Below are positions 1-9,508 of a stretch of DNA of 64,000 bases, piece by piece; the first letter of the stretch is position 1, and every line of letters starts with the position of its first letter. Location: the NCBI RefSeq assembly GCF_023195885.1, contig NZ_JALPKO010000007.1, positions 1 to 64,000 of the forward strand. The letters run 5' to 3'. Position numbers and translations under genes: made by a program. The stretch is from Methylonatrum kenyense (lineage in GTDB: Bacteria > Pseudomonadota > Gammaproteobacteria > Nitrococcales > Aquisalimonadaceae). Below the pieces are notes generated by a model. It made no database searches. It worked only from the letters and a program-made list of their open reading frames with translations, and was not told the DNA's origin.

Positions 1-66
1 TTTAGGTTTTAGGACAACGTCATTTTTTTTCGTAAAACATTAAACATTAAACGTAAAACTTAAACC
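1..66. repeat. AT-rich TTTTACG/TTTTAGG-type repeat, copy 1
   Basis: This stretch is built of short units related to TTTTAGG, then CGTAAAA and ATTAAAC on the other arm, so the two halves are roughly inverted relative to each other. It ends a few bases before the pth stop codon. Related blocks occur near 8600, 15472 and 29732, always at gene ends or gaps. It stands out from the GC-rich surroundings. It may act as a transcription terminator for pth, but that is inference; the left edge is cut by the window. Confidence 0.6.
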
Positions 67-68
67 GG

Positions 69-653
69 TCATTTCGCGTGGAGCTCATTCATCACCCGCT
101 CCAGGTCGCCGGCGATAAGTCTGGGCATGGCGTCGGCGGCGCGGTCGATGGCCTGTTCGATGGCGACGCGGTCATCCGCGGCGGGCTTGCCCAGGACCCA
201 GGGCGTGACCAGCCTGGCGTCGCCCGGGTGGCCGATTCCGAGCCGCAGGCGCAGGTAGTCGCGGCCGCCTAGCGCGCGTTCGGTATCGCGCAGGCCATTG
301 TGTCCACCGTGACCGCCGCCACGTTTGAGACGCGCGGTTCCGGGTGCCAGATCCAATTCATCATGCGCCAGCAGGATGGCGGAGGTCGGCAGCTTGAAAA
401 AGTTGGCCAGCGCGGCCACCGCCTGGCCGCTGCGGTTCATAAAGGTCATCGGCTTGAGCAGATGCACATCGCGGCCTTCGACAGTGATGCGGCCGGCCTC
501 GCCAAAGAATTTCGCCTCGGAACGCAGCGACCCGCCATGGCGCCGGGTCAGTTCATCCAGGAACCAGAACCCCGCGTTATGACGGGTCGCCGTGTACTTC
601 TCACCAGGATTGCCGAGTCCGACAATAAGCTGTATCGCGTCGGCCATCGGCAT
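69..653 (-). CDS. pth: Peptidyl-tRNA hydrolase
   Basis: Cytosolic enzyme that cleaves peptidyl-tRNA dropped from ribosomes and so recycles tRNA. The 194-residue product has the family N-terminus with GLGNPG (12-17), TRHNAG with the catalytic-type His25, the FMNRSG segment, an HDE motif and GGHNGL. The length matches the bacterial family. The start lies 12 nt after the rplY stop, giving the usual rplY-pth pair at the end of the lolB-ispE-prs-rplY-pth group. A second ATG two codons inside is also possible. No strong ribosome-binding site is visible, so translation is probably coupled to rplY. Confidence 0.97.
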   Translation of the reverse strand: MPMADAIQLIVGLGNPGEKYTATRHNAGFWFLDELTRRHGGSLRSEAKFFGEAGRITVEGRDVHLLKPMTFMNRSGQAVAALANFFKLPTSAILLAHDELDLAPGTARLKRGGGHGGHNGLRDTERALGGRDYLRLRLGIGHPGDARLVTPWVLGKPAADDRVAIEQAIDRAADAMPRLIAGDLERVMNELHAK

Positions 654-665
654 CCGGAAGGACGA

Positions 666-1355
666 TTACTCTTCGCCCTTTTCCTCCGCGTCGCCGGCGT
701 CCTTCGTGTCCTCGGCGGCCGGTTCCTCGGCTTCACCTTCGGCTTCGTCCTCGTCTTCCTCACGGGCGATGCGCGGCATCACGATGCTGACCACCGGATG
801 GTCGTGATCGTGCACGTCGCCGCCGTGGCTGAAGGCCTCGAGTTCGACACCTTCCGGCACGTTCAACTCGGACAGGTGGACGGCCTCGCCCACATCCAGG
901 TCGGCCAGATCCACTTCCAGGTATTCCGGCAGGTCCTTCGGCAGGGCGATGATCGCCACTTCAATCATGTCGCGATGGACCACGCCACCGGCCTTGACGC
1001 CCTTGCACTTCTCTTCGTTGACGAAGTGGATCGGCAGGCCGACGTGCAGCTTCTCGCCCGCCTTGACGCGCTGGAAGTCGATATGCAGCACGCGATCCTT
1101 GTACGGGTGGCGCTGCAGGTCCTTGACCACCGTCTGCTGCTTCTTGTTGCCGACACTGAGGTCGATGATCTGCGAGTAGAACGCCTCAAGCTCCATCAGA
1201 CGGGCCAGCTCGAAGGCGCTGAGTTCGATCATTTCCGGTTCCTTGCCGGCACCGTACACGATACCAGGAACCGCCTTCGCACGACGCAGGCGGCGGCTCG
1301 CACCTTTCCCCGTGTCCGTGCGCTTCTGCGCGGTCAGTTTCATTTCCACAGACAT
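666..1355 (-). CDS. rplY: 50S ribosomal protein L25, long CTC form
   Basis: 5S rRNA-binding protein of the large ribosomal subunit. The 229-residue product has the L25 N-terminal domain (KRTDTGKGASRRLRR and VPGIVYG near residues 11-35), then the longer CTC-type beta domain (from about residue 100). The last 35 residues are a very acidic tail rich in Glu and Asp. It lies between prs and pth, as in many gammaproteobacteria. The 5' gap to prs holds an inverted repeat that may separate the two transcripts. Confidence 0.96.
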   Translation of the reverse strand: MSVEMKLTAQKRTDTGKGASRRLRRAKAVPGIVYGAGKEPEMIELSAFELARLMELEAFYSQIIDLSVGNKKQQTVVKDLQRHPYKDRVLHIDFQRVKAGEKLHVGLPIHFVNEEKCKGVKAGGVVHRDMIEVAIIALPKDLPEYLEVDLADLDVGEAVHLSELNVPEGVELEAFSHGGDVHDHDHPVVSIVMPRIAREEDEDEAEGEAEEPAAEDTKDAGDAEEKGEE

Positions 1356-1450
1356 TGTCGATTACTCCGATGGTTAACCGGAACCCCCCGCGACCAGAGC
1401 GGTTCCAGAGTTGGCATCGCTCGTGTGAGGGATGCAAATAAGGTTGAAGT

Positions 1451-1512
1451 TTTCAGTGTTCAGTTTTCAGACAAGACGAGGGCACCGGCTGTCTGAAAAC
1501 TGAACACTGAAA
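1451..1512. repeat. TTCAG-type inverted repeat between prs and rplY
   Basis: A 23-bp arm at 1451-1473 is repeated in inverted form at 1490-1512 with 16 nt between. The arms are made of TTCAG-like units, unlike neighbouring coding DNA. It begins 11 nt after the prs stop codon (minus strand) and could form a long hairpin in either transcript. A T-rich tract follows on the minus strand, so a terminator or attenuator role for prs is plausible. It is a different sequence class from the TTTTACG repeats. Confidence 0.65.
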
Positions 1513-1523
1513 CCTGAAAACTT

Positions 1524-2480
1524 TTACTCAACGAATAATTCGCTTACAGATTCATCCGAGCTGATCCGGCGCATGCTTTCGCCGAGGATCTCCGCCATGC
1601 TGACGACGCGGATCTGCTTGCAGGCGGTGGCGGCTTCGGTGAGCGGGATGGTGTCGGTCACCACCAGTTCGTCCAGCGCCGAACCGCTTATCCGTTCTAT
1701 GGCGTTTCCGGACAGCACGGCGTGGGTGATGTACGCCACCACCCGCTCGGCACCGGCATCCTTCAGCGCGGTGGCCGCCTGGCACAGGGTACCCGCGGTG
1801 TCGACGATGTCGTCGACGATGATGCAGGTCTTGCCGCGCACATCACCGATGATGTTCATCACCCGCGCCTCGTTGGCCTTCGGCCGGCGCTTGTCGATGA
1901 TCGCCAGTTCGGCGTCGCCCAGACGCTTGGCGATGGCCCGGGCCCGGACCACGCCGCCGACATCCGGCGAGACCACGATCTTGTTCGGATAGACCTGGCG
2001 CCAGATGTCGCCGAGCAGGATCGGCGAGGCATAGACATTGTCCACCGGGATATTGAAGAACCCCTGGATCTGGTCGGCGTGCAGGTCGACGGTCAGGACC
2101 CGGTTGATGCCGGCTGCCTGGATCATGTCGGCGACCAGCTTGGCGGTGATCGGCACCCGCTGCGAACGCGGCCGCCGATCCTGCCGAGCGTAGCCGTAAT
2201 ACGGGATCACCGCCGTGATACGTGCGGCCGAGGAACGGCGCAGCGCATCGGCGATGATCAGCAGTTCCATGATGTTGTCATTGGTGGGCAGGCAGGTGCT
2301 CTGCACGATAAACACGTCCTTGCCGCGGACATGCTCGTCAATTTCCACCATGATCTCGCCGTCGCTGAACTTGCTGACGACCGCATAGCCGGGGCGACTT
2401 CGGAGATGGTCGGTGATCGCGGTAGCCAGTTGCGGGTTGGCGTTACCCGCAAATACCATCATGCGTCCGTTTTCGCTCAC
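1524..2480 (-). CDS. prs: Ribose-phosphate pyrophosphokinase
   Basis: Makes PRPP from ribose-5-phosphate and ATP for purine, pyrimidine, histidine and NAD synthesis. The 318-residue product has the FAGNANPQL opening, the TNDNIMELL segment, [11 protein letters not shown], the PRPP-binding [10 protein letters not shown] loop and the usual C-terminus. I chose the GTG at 2478-2480 (reads [13 protein letters not shown]) because the family often has a short lead before MMVFAGN and a GGGA lies upstream; ATG codons at 2462 or 2459 are alternatives. Longer frames upstream run through the tRNA-Gln gene and are not real. The tRNA lies 50 nt upstream on the same strand. Confidence 0.96.
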   Translation of the reverse strand: MSENGRMMVFAGNANPQLATAITDHLRSRPGYAVVSKFSDGEIMVEIDEHVRGKDVFIVQSTCLPTNDNIMELLIIADALRRSSAARITAVIPYYGYARQDRRPRSQRVPITAKLVADMIQAAGINRVLTVDLHADQIQGFFNIPVDNVYASPILLGDIWRQVYPNKIVVSPDVGGVVRARAIAKRLGDAELAIIDKRRPKANEARVMNIIGDVRGKTCIIVDDIVDTAGTLCQAATALKDAGAERVVAYITHAVLSGNAIERISGSALDELVVTDTIPLTEAATACKQIRVVSMAEILGESMRRISSDESVSELFVE

Positions 2481-2530
2481 GCTGATCCCGCTATGCTGCG
2501 CCCGGCCCCTGTTCGGACCGGTCAAGAATG

Positions 2531-2605
2531 TGGCTGGGGTGCCAGGATTCGAACCTGGGAATGACGGGATCAAAACCCGTTGCCTTACCGCTTGGCTACA
2601 CCCCA
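2531..2605 (-). tRNA. tRNA-Gln (UUG)
   Basis: On the minus strand the sequence starts TGGGGTGTAGCC and ends in an encoded CCA, 75 nt in all. It folds as a cloverleaf: acceptor TGGGGTG pairs with CACCCCA, the anticodon stem is ACGGG/CCCGT with loop TTTTGAT (anticodon TTG), and the T arm contains GGTTCGAATCC. The U1-A pair is typical of bacterial tRNA-Gln. It lies between ispE and prs on the same strand and is probably co-transcribed with them. Confidence 0.97.
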
Positions 2606-2635
2606 GTAGATTGAATGCCTAATTGACTGAACGTA

Positions 2636-3529
2636 TTACCCGACATCGTGCGCCGTCGCACCAGCCTCGGCATCAATGCGGGCGTGCACATCGGAGCGAT
2701 CACGGCCCCGCGCCACACGCACCGGCCATCCCGCCTGCCGCGCGGACTCGGCAACGCTGCACGCCTGCTCCTGATCAACACAGGCCAGGAACACGCAGGC
2801 GCCGGTACCACTCATGCGGGCCGAACCGAACCCGCCAAGCCACTCAAGCGCTTGCGCGACTTCCGCATGCTTTCGGCTCACCACCGGCTCGCAGACATTC
2901 CGACCACCGCCGGCCAGAAAGGCCGGTATTCTGATTGGCGCACTATCTCTTGTCAATTCAGGGTCGGCAAAGACTTCGGCGGTACTGACAGGGCATTCGG
3001 GGCACAGCACCACATACCATGACGGCGCCAGATCGAGCGGCTGCAGTCGCTCGCCAACGCCCTCGGCCCAGCTGCTCCGGCCATGCACGAAAACCGGAAC
3101 GTCGGCACCCAGACCGAGGCCGATTTCGGCCAGTTCCTGCAGCGACAGACCGGTGCGCCAGAGGTGGTTCAATGCCAGCAGGGTGGTGGCGGCGTCGGAA
3201 CTGCCACCACCCAGGCCGCCACCCATGGGCAGTTGCTTGTGGAGCCGGATGCACGCGCCCCGGGATGTGCCGGTGGCGTCACGCAGGGCCTGCGCGGCGC
3301 GCACGGTCAGATCCTGCTGCTCGGCGATGCCGGGCAGCGGCACGGCCCGCCGGATACGACCGTCATCGCTAACCGCGAAGTCCAGCAGGTCGGCCATGTC
3401 CAGCAGGCGGAACACGGTCTGCAGCTCGTGGTAACCGTCGACGCGGCGGCCGGTGATATGCAGGAACAGGTTGAGCTTGGCCGGCGCCGGCCAGCCCCGC
3501 GACCAGACGTCGGCGGTCGGCTCAGTCAC
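2636..3529 (-). CDS. ispE: 4-diphosphocytidyl-2-C-methyl-D-erythritol kinase
   Basis: Phosphorylates the 2-hydroxyl of CDP-methylerythritol in the MEP isoprenoid pathway. The 297-residue GHMP-family protein has the APAKLNLFLHI opening, the GYHEL segment, the ATP-binding loop PMGGGLGGGSSDAA (about residues 101-114), LGADVPVF and the C-terminal MSGTGACVF motif. Its start overlaps the lolB stop by 8 nt, the standard lolB-ispE coupling. Confidence 0.96.
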   Translation of the reverse strand: MTEPTADVWSRGWPAPAKLNLFLHITGRRVDGYHELQTVFRLLDMADLLDFAVSDDGRIRRAVPLPGIAEQQDLTVRAAQALRDATGTSRGACIRLHKQLPMGGGLGGGSSDAATTLLALNHLWRTGLSLQELAEIGLGLGADVPVFVHGRSSWAEGVGERLQPLDLAPSWYVVLCPECPVSTAEVFADPELTRDSAPIRIPAFLAGGGRNVCEPVVSRKHAEVAQALEWLGGFGSARMSGTGACVFLACVDQEQACSVAESARQAGWPVRVARGRDRSDVHARIDAEAGATAHDVG

Positions 3530-4118
3530 GGCCGAGCTCCCAGCTACGCAGCGAGGCCCGCAGATTAATATCCGGCCCGTCCAGGGTCATGCGCGACGGC
3601 AACTGCAGGCCGTCGGATTCGGTCCAGCCGGTGTAGCGAATGCTCCAGCCAAGCTGGTCCAGGCTTTGCGGGCGGCCATGGTCGTCGAGTTCCATCTCAT
3701 GGTCGTGGTCGGCGGCCGGCAGGCCGCGCACCCAGTCCCGCAACACGGCCATCGGCAACTGGTAGCCGGTGTAGTGGTAAAGGAGTTCACCGGCGTCGAC
3801 GGCAAAGTCCTCGCGGCCGTCGGCGGTCCGCAGCGTCACGCCCTGGGCATTGCCCTGCAGCTGGACGGCGCCGCTGCCGAACGGGCCACGCATGTCCAGC
3901 CGCCAGGACTCACCGGTTTCACGCCAGTCCAGCGACACTGTGACATTGTCGGACGGGGTATTGATGGCCATACGGCCACTGGTTTGCCAGCGGTCCTTGG
4001 CCGCCAGTGCCTGCACACGCTCGGCGAACAGTTCATCCGCTGGCCTGTCCGGCGGCGGTGGTTGCGTGGCGCAACCGGCGAGCACGATCGCCAGCAACAG
4101 GAACAGCAGAATTCGCAT
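3522..4118 (-). CDS. lolB: Outer-membrane lipoprotein LolB
   Basis: Receives lipoproteins from LolA and inserts them in the outer membrane. The 198-residue product has a lipoprotein signal with lipobox LAGC (lipidated Cys16), a Pro-rich linker, then the LolB beta-fold region with GRMAI, a WRLDMRGPFG segment and a PxDHDHEMELDDHGRPQ stretch. The residue after Cys is Ala, compatible with outer-membrane sorting. The ATG overlaps the TGA of the upstream TPR gene (ATGA). Confidence 0.93.
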   Translation of the reverse strand: MRILLFLLLAIVLAGCATQPPPPDRPADELFAERVQALAAKDRWQTSGRMAINTPSDNVTVSLDWRETGESWRLDMRGPFGSGAVQLQGNAQGVTLRTADGREDFAVDAGELLYHYTGYQLPMAVLRDWVRGLPAADHDHEMELDDHGRPQSLDQLGWSIRYTGWTESDGLQLPSRMTLDGPDINLRASLRSWELGRD

Positions 4119-5830
4119 CAGGGATCCAGCCGCTCCAGCGTCTCGCGCAGCGTGCGGTGCTCGGCATCCAGCTCTTCCCCGCGGCGCCAGATCTCGCGCG
4201 CCTCGTCGCGGCGATCCATGGTCCAGAGCACCTCGCCCAGATGCGCGGCCACCTCGGCATCGGGCATGCGCTCGAAGGCACGCTCCAGGTAGTCCAGCGC
4301 CTCTTCGTAGTTACCCAGCCGGAAGTGGGCCCAGCCCATGCTGTCGAGTATCGCGGCGTTCTCGGGTTCCAGCGCATGGGCGCGGCGCACCAGGTCGAAG
4401 CCTTCCTCGTAACGGTCGGTCAGGTCCACCAGCGTGTAGCCAAGTGCATTCAGCGCATTGGCGTTGTCCGGTTCATCCTCGAGCACGCGGCGCAGATCGC
4501 GTTCGGCGGTCTCCACGTCACCGCGGTAGACGGCGATCAGGGCACGGCCGTATAGCAGGTCGACGTTGCCGGGATGGCGGCCGATGGCTTCATTATAGAG
4601 ATCGCGCGCTGCGTCGAATTCCTCGTTCCGCCGCAGCACCTCGCCCTCGATCAGGTAACTGCGCACGGCTTCCTCGGGAAATTCCTCGCGCAGTTGACGG
4701 ACTTCATCACGGGCCGCGGCAACCCGCCCCATGTCACCGAGCAGAATCGCCCGGCGCACGCTGGCGGCGACGAAATTGTCGCCCTCGACCTTTTCGTACC
4801 AGTCCAGCGCCTCACCGGACTGGTCCATGTCCTCGGCAATCTGTCCCAGCAGAAAGCGGGCGTCATCCAGCCGCCTGCCCTGCTCGTTGAGCTGCAGGAA
4901 ATACTGCCGGGCATCCCGCACATTGCCCGTCTCCAGGGTCAGGATGCCGGTGGCGTAGAGCAGATCGGGGTTTTCGGGATCGTTGCGCAGGGCGCGCCGG
5001 AATTCACTGAGGGCTTCGACACTGCGCCCGGCCCGAACCAGGGTCCGCGCCAGATACAGACGCAGGTCATGGTCGTCCGGGTCCGCCTCGCTCAATGCCC
5101 GCAGGGCGGACACACCGGCCTCGACACGACCCGCCTCGACCAGGGCCTGGGCGCGCAGCATCGCCAGTTCGCGCGAATCCGGTATCCGCTTGAGTCCGGC
5201 CTCGGCGGCGTCAATCGCGCGCCGGGCGTTGCCGGTGCGCAGCGCCAGCTGTGCGTAGGACAGATGCGCCTCCGGCACGTCACGGTAACCCTCAACCAGG
5301 CTCTGCAGCGTATCCAGCGCCCGACGGCGATTGCTCTCGCCCGCCAGTACGGTCCCCAGTTGGGCGAAGGCCATGCCCGGGTCGTCCATCAGGATGATGA
5401 CCTGCCGGAACGCGTCCTCGGCGCCCTTGCTGTCATCATCGCGGAGCCGGAACACGCCCACCGCCTGCCAGGCCGCAACGGTCTCCGAATCCAGGGCAAC
5501 CCAGCGTTCCGCCGCCTGCAGGCCCTTGGCATCCTGGTTTGCGTACATGGTGATGCGGGTCGCACGGGCGGCGATCTGCGGATCGTCGGTCAGGTGCATG
5601 GCCTTGAGGTAGGCGTCCAGTGCCGTGGAGACCTGGCCGCGGGAGCCGGCAAATTCGGCCAGCAATACCTGGTAGATAAGGTCCTCGTCCTCGGCGATGC
5701 GGGGCTGCATCTCAAGGATGCGCGGCCGGTCCTCGGCGCTGGCGGCACCGTCAGCCGAGCGCTCCTGGACAACGGCACAGCCCGCCAGCAGCAGGCCGAA
5801 CAGACTGACCGGAACCGCCCATTTCCACAT
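4118..5830 (-). CDS. TPR-repeat lipoprotein
   Basis: A 570-residue lipoprotein: signal peptide MWKWAVPVSLFGLLLAGC with lipid-attachment Cys18, then tandem tetratricopeptide repeats through nearly the whole chain (clear W-LG-Y/A-P spacing, strongest over the last 250 residues, such as NALGYTLVD and GWAHFRLGNYEEAL). A protein of this type precedes lolB in Pseudomonas. It probably acts as an envelope scaffold; no partner can be named from sequence. I start at the ATG at 5830 because it opens the signal peptide; an in-frame extension upstream runs through the hemA divergent region and has no protein-like content. Confidence 0.85.
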   Translation of the reverse strand: MWKWAVPVSLFGLLLAGCAVVQERSADGAASAEDRPRILEMQPRIAEDEDLIYQVLLAEFAGSRGQVSTALDAYLKAMHLTDDPQIAARATRITMYANQDAKGLQAAERWVALDSETVAAWQAVGVFRLRDDDSKGAEDAFRQVIILMDDPGMAFAQLGTVLAGESNRRRALDTLQSLVEGYRDVPEAHLSYAQLALRTGNARRAIDAAEAGLKRIPDSRELAMLRAQALVEAGRVEAGVSALRALSEADPDDHDLRLYLARTLVRAGRSVEALSEFRRALRNDPENPDLLYATGILTLETGNVRDARQYFLQLNEQGRRLDDARFLLGQIAEDMDQSGEALDWYEKVEGDNFVAASVRRAILLGDMGRVAAARDEVRQLREEFPEEAVRSYLIEGEVLRRNEEFDAARDLYNEAIGRHPGNVDLLYGRALIAVYRGDVETAERDLRRVLEDEPDNANALNALGYTLVDLTDRYEEGFDLVRRAHALEPENAAILDSMGWAHFRLGNYEEALDYLERAFERMPDAEVAAHLGEVLWTMDRRDEAREIWRRGEELDAEHRTLRETLERLDP

Positions 5831-6230
5831 GCTATCTACTCTGAGAACCCGTTCGCGTGTGCTGTCTCCGACCGCGCACGGAAGACCCCGTTCCCGGATC
5901 TTCCCGGTGCGCGGCGCACCAACACACACAGTACAATAATCCGGTCCCGTCGTGGCGCCCTTCCTTGTATTCGGAACGACGATTCCCGACAATTCACGGC
6001 CTTGTGGGCCGATGACCGCAGAAATGCTGTCATTGGCGAGCCATGCCGGGCGCGTCAGGATGTCCGGCAGCGACGCGGAACAGGGCCACGTCAACAGGAT
6101 TCGGCCGGAGCCGTGAACGCGGGGGGTTCCGAACGAGTCTGACGCGGGCGTTCATGATGTGCCGGGAGTGCCGGTCGTACAGCCGGTAACCGAATCCTCC
6201 GCCATTGCAGCGTGCCAGCCAACAGCAAAA
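5831..6230. other. Divergent intergenic region, TPR gene / hemA
   Basis: About 400 nt between two divergent genes, expected to hold both promoters. I see no clear operator, riboswitch or RNA gene. An in-frame GTG at 6159 would extend HemA by 24 residues without family support. Open frames crossing this stretch do not look like protein. Confidence 0.6.
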
Positions 6231-7502
6231 ATGCTCCTGTGTGCCCTCGGTCTCAATCACATGACCGCACCTGTCGAGGTGCGGGAACGCGTGGTCTTTC
6301 CGCTGGAGACCCTGCAGGAGTCCCTGCGGACACTCACCGCGCGCTCGTCCGTGCGCGAGGCTGCGGTGATCTCGACCTGCAACCGGACCGAGGTCTATGC
6401 GGTGTTGCAGACCGACGGCGATCCGGACCAGGTGCGCCGCTGGCTTGCCGGCTCGCACGGGGTGGATCCCGACTGGCTGGCACCATTCCTCTACCAGCAC
6501 ACCGGCCGCGACGTGGTGCGTCATCTGCTGCGGGTTACACCGGGGCTGGACTCGCTGGTGCTCGGCGAACCGCAGATCGCCGGACAGACCAAGACCGCCT
6601 ATCTGGAGGCGGCATCCGCCGGCACCATCGGCCCGGTGCTGGACCGCTTGTTCCAGCATGCCTTCACGGTGTCCAAGCAGGTTCGCACCGAAACCGAAAT
6701 CGGCGCACACCCGGTGTCGGTGGCCTTTGCCGCGGTCTCGCTGGCGCGGCAGATCTTCGGCGCCCTGGACGATTCCACCGCCCTGCTGGTCGGTGCCGGC
6801 GAGACCATCGACCTGACCGCGCGGCATTTGTACCAGCAGGGCGTGCGCCACTTCATCGTCGCCAACCGCACCCAGGCGCGGGCCGAGGAGCTGGCCGGTC
6901 TGTACCAGGGTCGAGCCATCGCCCTTGGCCAGCTGCCCGACACGCTGGTGGAGGCGGATATCGTCGTCTCGTCCACCGCCGCGCCGCTGCCGATCCTGGG
7001 CAAGGGCTCGGTGGAACGGGCCCTGCGCAAACGGCGCCACCAGCCCATCTTCATGGTCGATATCGCCGTGCCCCGCGACATCGAGCCCGAGGTCGGTCAA
7101 CTGGACGACATCTACCTGTATACCGTCGACGACCTGCGGGGCGTCATCGAGGCGAACCTGCGGTCCCGCAACCATGCCGCGACGGAGGCCGAGGAAATCA
7201 TCGAGCTGCAGGTCGAGCGTTTCATGAGCTGGCTGCGCAGCCTGGAATCGGTGCCCACGATCAGGGGATTCCGGCAGCGCGCCGGCGCCCACCGTGACGA
7301 GGTCCTGGAGCGGGCACGGCGGCGCCTGGCGAACGGCGAATCCGCCGAGGAAGTACTCGAGTATCTGGCGCATACACTGACCAACCGCCTGCTGCATCTG
7401 CCGACCACCCGGTTGCGCGATGCGGCGGCCGAGGGCGAGCGGGCCCTGCTTGAGGCTGCACAGCGATTGCTCGACGTGGGCGAGGAACAGGACCGGGAAT
7501 GA
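6231..7502 (+). CDS. hemA: Glutamyl-tRNA reductase
   Basis: Reduces glutamyl-tRNA to glutamate-1-semialdehyde, the first step of C5-pathway tetrapyrrole synthesis. With the ATG at 6231 the product is 423 residues and opens [19 protein letters not shown], as the family does; the catalytic Cys is Cys50 in STCNRTEVY. Downstream are [11 protein letters not shown], the NADPH-binding domain (VGAGETIDL) and the C-terminal dimerisation helices. No strong Shine-Dalgarno is seen at 6231, but the longer GTG start lacks homology. prfA follows after 7 nt, the common hemA-prfA operon. Confidence 0.96.
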   Translation: MLLCALGLNHMTAPVEVRERVVFPLETLQESLRTLTARSSVREAAVISTCNRTEVYAVLQTDGDPDQVRRWLAGSHGVDPDWLAPFLYQHTGRDVVRHLLRVTPGLDSLVLGEPQIAGQTKTAYLEAASAGTIGPVLDRLFQHAFTVSKQVRTETEIGAHPVSVAFAAVSLARQIFGALDDSTALLVGAGETIDLTARHLYQQGVRHFIVANRTQARAEELAGLYQGRAIALGQLPDTLVEADIVVSSTAAPLPILGKGSVERALRKRRHQPIFMVDIAVPRDIEPEVGQLDDIYLYTVDDLRGVIEANLRSRNHAATEAEEIIELQVERFMSWLRSLESVPTIRGFRQRAGAHRDEVLERARRRLANGESAEEVLEYLAHTLTNRLLHLPTTRLRDAAAEGERALLEAAQRLLDVGEEQDRE

Positions 7503-7509
7503 GTCGACG

Positions 7510-8595
7510 ATGAACGCATCCATACGCGCCAAGCTGGAACGGCTGATCGATCGCTTCGAGGAAGTCAGCGCCCTGCTGTCGGATCCGGACACCATCGGTG
7601 ACCAGAACCGGTTCCGGGACCTGTCCCGGGAATACGCCAAACTCGAGGCGGTGGTCAGCACCTTCAACCGCTACCGTCAAGCGGAAGAGGACCTGGCAGC
7701 GGCACGCGGCATGGCCGAGGACAGCGATGCGGAGATGCGCGAACTGGCAGATGAGGAAGCCAGTGCCGCCGGGGAAACGCTGGAAACGCTGGAACGTGAG
7801 CTGGAACTGCTGTTGCTGCCGGAAGACCCGTTCGACGAGTCCAACATCTATCTGGAGATCCGCGCCGGTACCGGCGGCGACGAGGCGGCGCTGTTCGCCG
7901 GCGATCTGTTCCGGATGTACGGCCGCTATGCCGAACAGCAGGGCTGGCGGCTGGAGACCATCAGCGAAAGCGAAGGCGAGCACGGCGGTTACAAGGAAAT
8001 TGTCAGCCGGGTGGTTGGCCAGGGTGCCTATTCCCGGCTCAAGTTCGAATCCGGCACCCATCGCGTGCAACGCGTGCCGGAAACCGAATCCCAGGGGAGG
8101 ATCCATACCTCCGCCTGCACCGTGGCCGTGCTGCCGGAAGTCTCGGAGGTCGACGCAATCACGATCAACCCCAGCGAACTGAAGGTCGATACCTTCCGTG
8201 CCTCCGGCGCCGGTGGCCAGCACGTCAACAAGACCGACTCGGCGATCCGCATCACCCACCTGCCCAGCGGCGTGGTGGTGGAATGTCAGGATGAGCGCTC
8301 GCAGCACAAGAACCGGGCCAAGGCCATGTCGCTGCTACAGGCCAAGCTGCTGGGCGCGGAACGTGATCGCCAGGCCGCCGAGCAGAGCGCCCAGCGTAAG
8401 CTCCAGGTGGGCAGCGGCGACCGCTCGGAACGCATCCGCACCTACAACTTCCCCCAGGGCCGCCTGACCGACCACCGCATCAACCTGACCCTTTATCGAC
8501 TGGACGAGGTAATGGCCGGCAGCCTTGACCAGGTGATCGGCCCACTGGTGCAGGAACATCAGGCGGAAGAGCTGGCGAGGATGGCGGAGGCGTAA
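7510..8595 (+). CDS. prfA: Peptide chain release factor 1
   Basis: Recognises UAA and UAG stop codons and triggers peptide release. The 361-residue product has the PxT recognition tripeptide as PET in [10 protein letters not shown], the catalytic GGQ at residues 235-237 ([12 protein letters not shown]) and the SQHKNRAKA segment. Q237 is the residue normally methylated by PrmC. In many relatives prmC follows prfA directly; here it is almost 5 kb away, after an inserted-looking znu-dksA-aroG block. Confidence 0.98.
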   Translation: MNASIRAKLERLIDRFEEVSALLSDPDTIGDQNRFRDLSREYAKLEAVVSTFNRYRQAEEDLAAARGMAEDSDAEMRELADEEASAAGETLETLERELELLLLPEDPFDESNIYLEIRAGTGGDEAALFAGDLFRMYGRYAEQQGWRLETISESEGEHGGYKEIVSRVVGQGAYSRLKFESGTHRVQRVPETESQGRIHTSACTVAVLPEVSEVDAITINPSELKVDTFRASGAGGQHVNKTDSAIRITHLPSGVVVECQDERSQHKNRAKAMSLLQAKLLGAERDRQAAEQSAQRKLQVGSGDRSERIRTYNFPQGRLTDHRINLTLYRLDEVMAGSLDQVIGPLVQEHQAEELARMAEA

Positions 8596-8599
8596 TTCG

Positions 8600-8678
8600 A
8601 CGTTTTACGTTTTACGTTTTACGTTTTACGTTTTACGTCAACAGCTTAAAACCTAAAACGTTAAACTTTAAACGTTAA
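8600..8678. repeat. TTTTACG tandem repeat with inverted partner, copy 2
   Basis: Five tandem copies of a 7-nt unit (CGTTTTA) are followed after a short spacer by AAAACCTAAAACGTTAAAC, the inverted partner, so the whole can fold back. It fills the convergent gap between prfA and znuB and overlaps the znuB stop codon. It may serve both genes as a terminator. It is the clearest member of a family also found at 1, 15472 and 29732. Confidence 0.75.
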
Positions 8679-9508
8679 CTGTTACCCCGAAACCTGAAAC
8701 GCAAGGCTTTAACCCCCCAAACCCCCACCCCGATAACAATCCCGGTCAGGACGATCGCCGGGCCCGTCGGCAGGTCCATGGTCCAGGAGGCGGCGATGCC
8801 ACCGGCGGTCATCAGCATGCCCACCAGAACGGCCGCCAGCAGGACCAGGCCGAAGCTGCGGCTGACCAGCATCAGGCCGATCATCGGCGGCAGCGTGAAC
8901 AGGGCCAGCAGCAGGACGATGCCGACCACCTGAATCAGCAGGATAACCGCCAGCGCCACCAGCACCAGCAGCAACAGGGTCAGCACGCGCACCGGCACGC
9001 CTTGGACCCGGGCGAAGGTCTCGTCGAAGGCAACCGCGACCAGACCGCGATGCAGCACCGCAAGCAGGACCAGGGTTATCGCGGTGAGGATGGCCAGCAA
9101 CACCACATCGCGGGGCGCGACGGTGAGGATGTCGCCGAACAGATAGGTCATCAGATTGGGCGCATAGCCGGGCGTCATGTGGATGAACAGCACGCCGACC
9201 GCCATGCCGCCGGCCCACAGTACACCGATCATCGCGTCCTGCGACCGGGCCTGGCCCTCGCTGAAGAGCCCCAGGAACAGCGCCGCGGCAACAGCCACAA
9301 GCACGGCGCCAATCAAGGGGTCATGGCCCAGCCAGTAGAAGAAACCCAGGCCGGCGAACGCCGCATGGCTGATGCCACCGGCGATGAAAACCAGCCGCTT
9401 GACCACGACGAAGGTCCCCAGCACCCCACCGAGAACGCTGGCAAGCAGCCCCGCCACCAGGGCCAGCAACGTGAACTCGTAGCTGAAGAACAGCGCGAGT
9501 TCACTCAT
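8675..9508 (-). CDS. znuB: Zinc ABC transporter permease
   Basis: Inner-membrane permease of the high-affinity zinc importer. The 277-residue product has many hydrophobic segments; the family pattern is clear in GTFVVVKRLVFIAGGISHAAFAG and in SQDAMIGVLWAGGMAVG. The ATG at 9508 overlaps the znuC stop by 8 nt. The stop codon lies inside the AT-rich repeat at 8600-8678. Confidence 0.93.
   Translation of the reverse strand: MSELALFFSYEFTLLALVAGLLASVLGGVLGTFVVVKRLVFIAGGISHAAFAGLGFFYWLGHDPLIGAVLVAVAAALFLGLFSEGQARSQDAMIGVLWAGGMAVGVLFIHMTPGYAPNLMTYLFGDILTVAPRDVVLLAILTAITLVLLAVLHRGLVAVAFDETFARVQGVPVRVLTLLLLVLVALAVILLIQVVGIVLLLALFTLPPMIGLMLVSRSFGLVLLAAVLVGMLMTAGGIAASWTMDLPTGPAIVLTGIVIGVGVWGVKALRFRFRGNS

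Noticed and set aside
300-1496. 398-codon plus-strand frame
   Set aside because: Antisense to pth and rplY; long only because of high GC, no protein-like motifs.
4574-6142. 522-codon plus-strand frame
   Set aside because: Antisense shadow of the TPR lipoprotein gene.
6030-7667. 545-codon minus-strand frame
   Set aside because: Antisense to hemA and prfA, which are certain.
8600-8678. CRISPR-like array
   Set aside because: Units of 7 nt in direct tandem with no spacers; no cas genes nearby.
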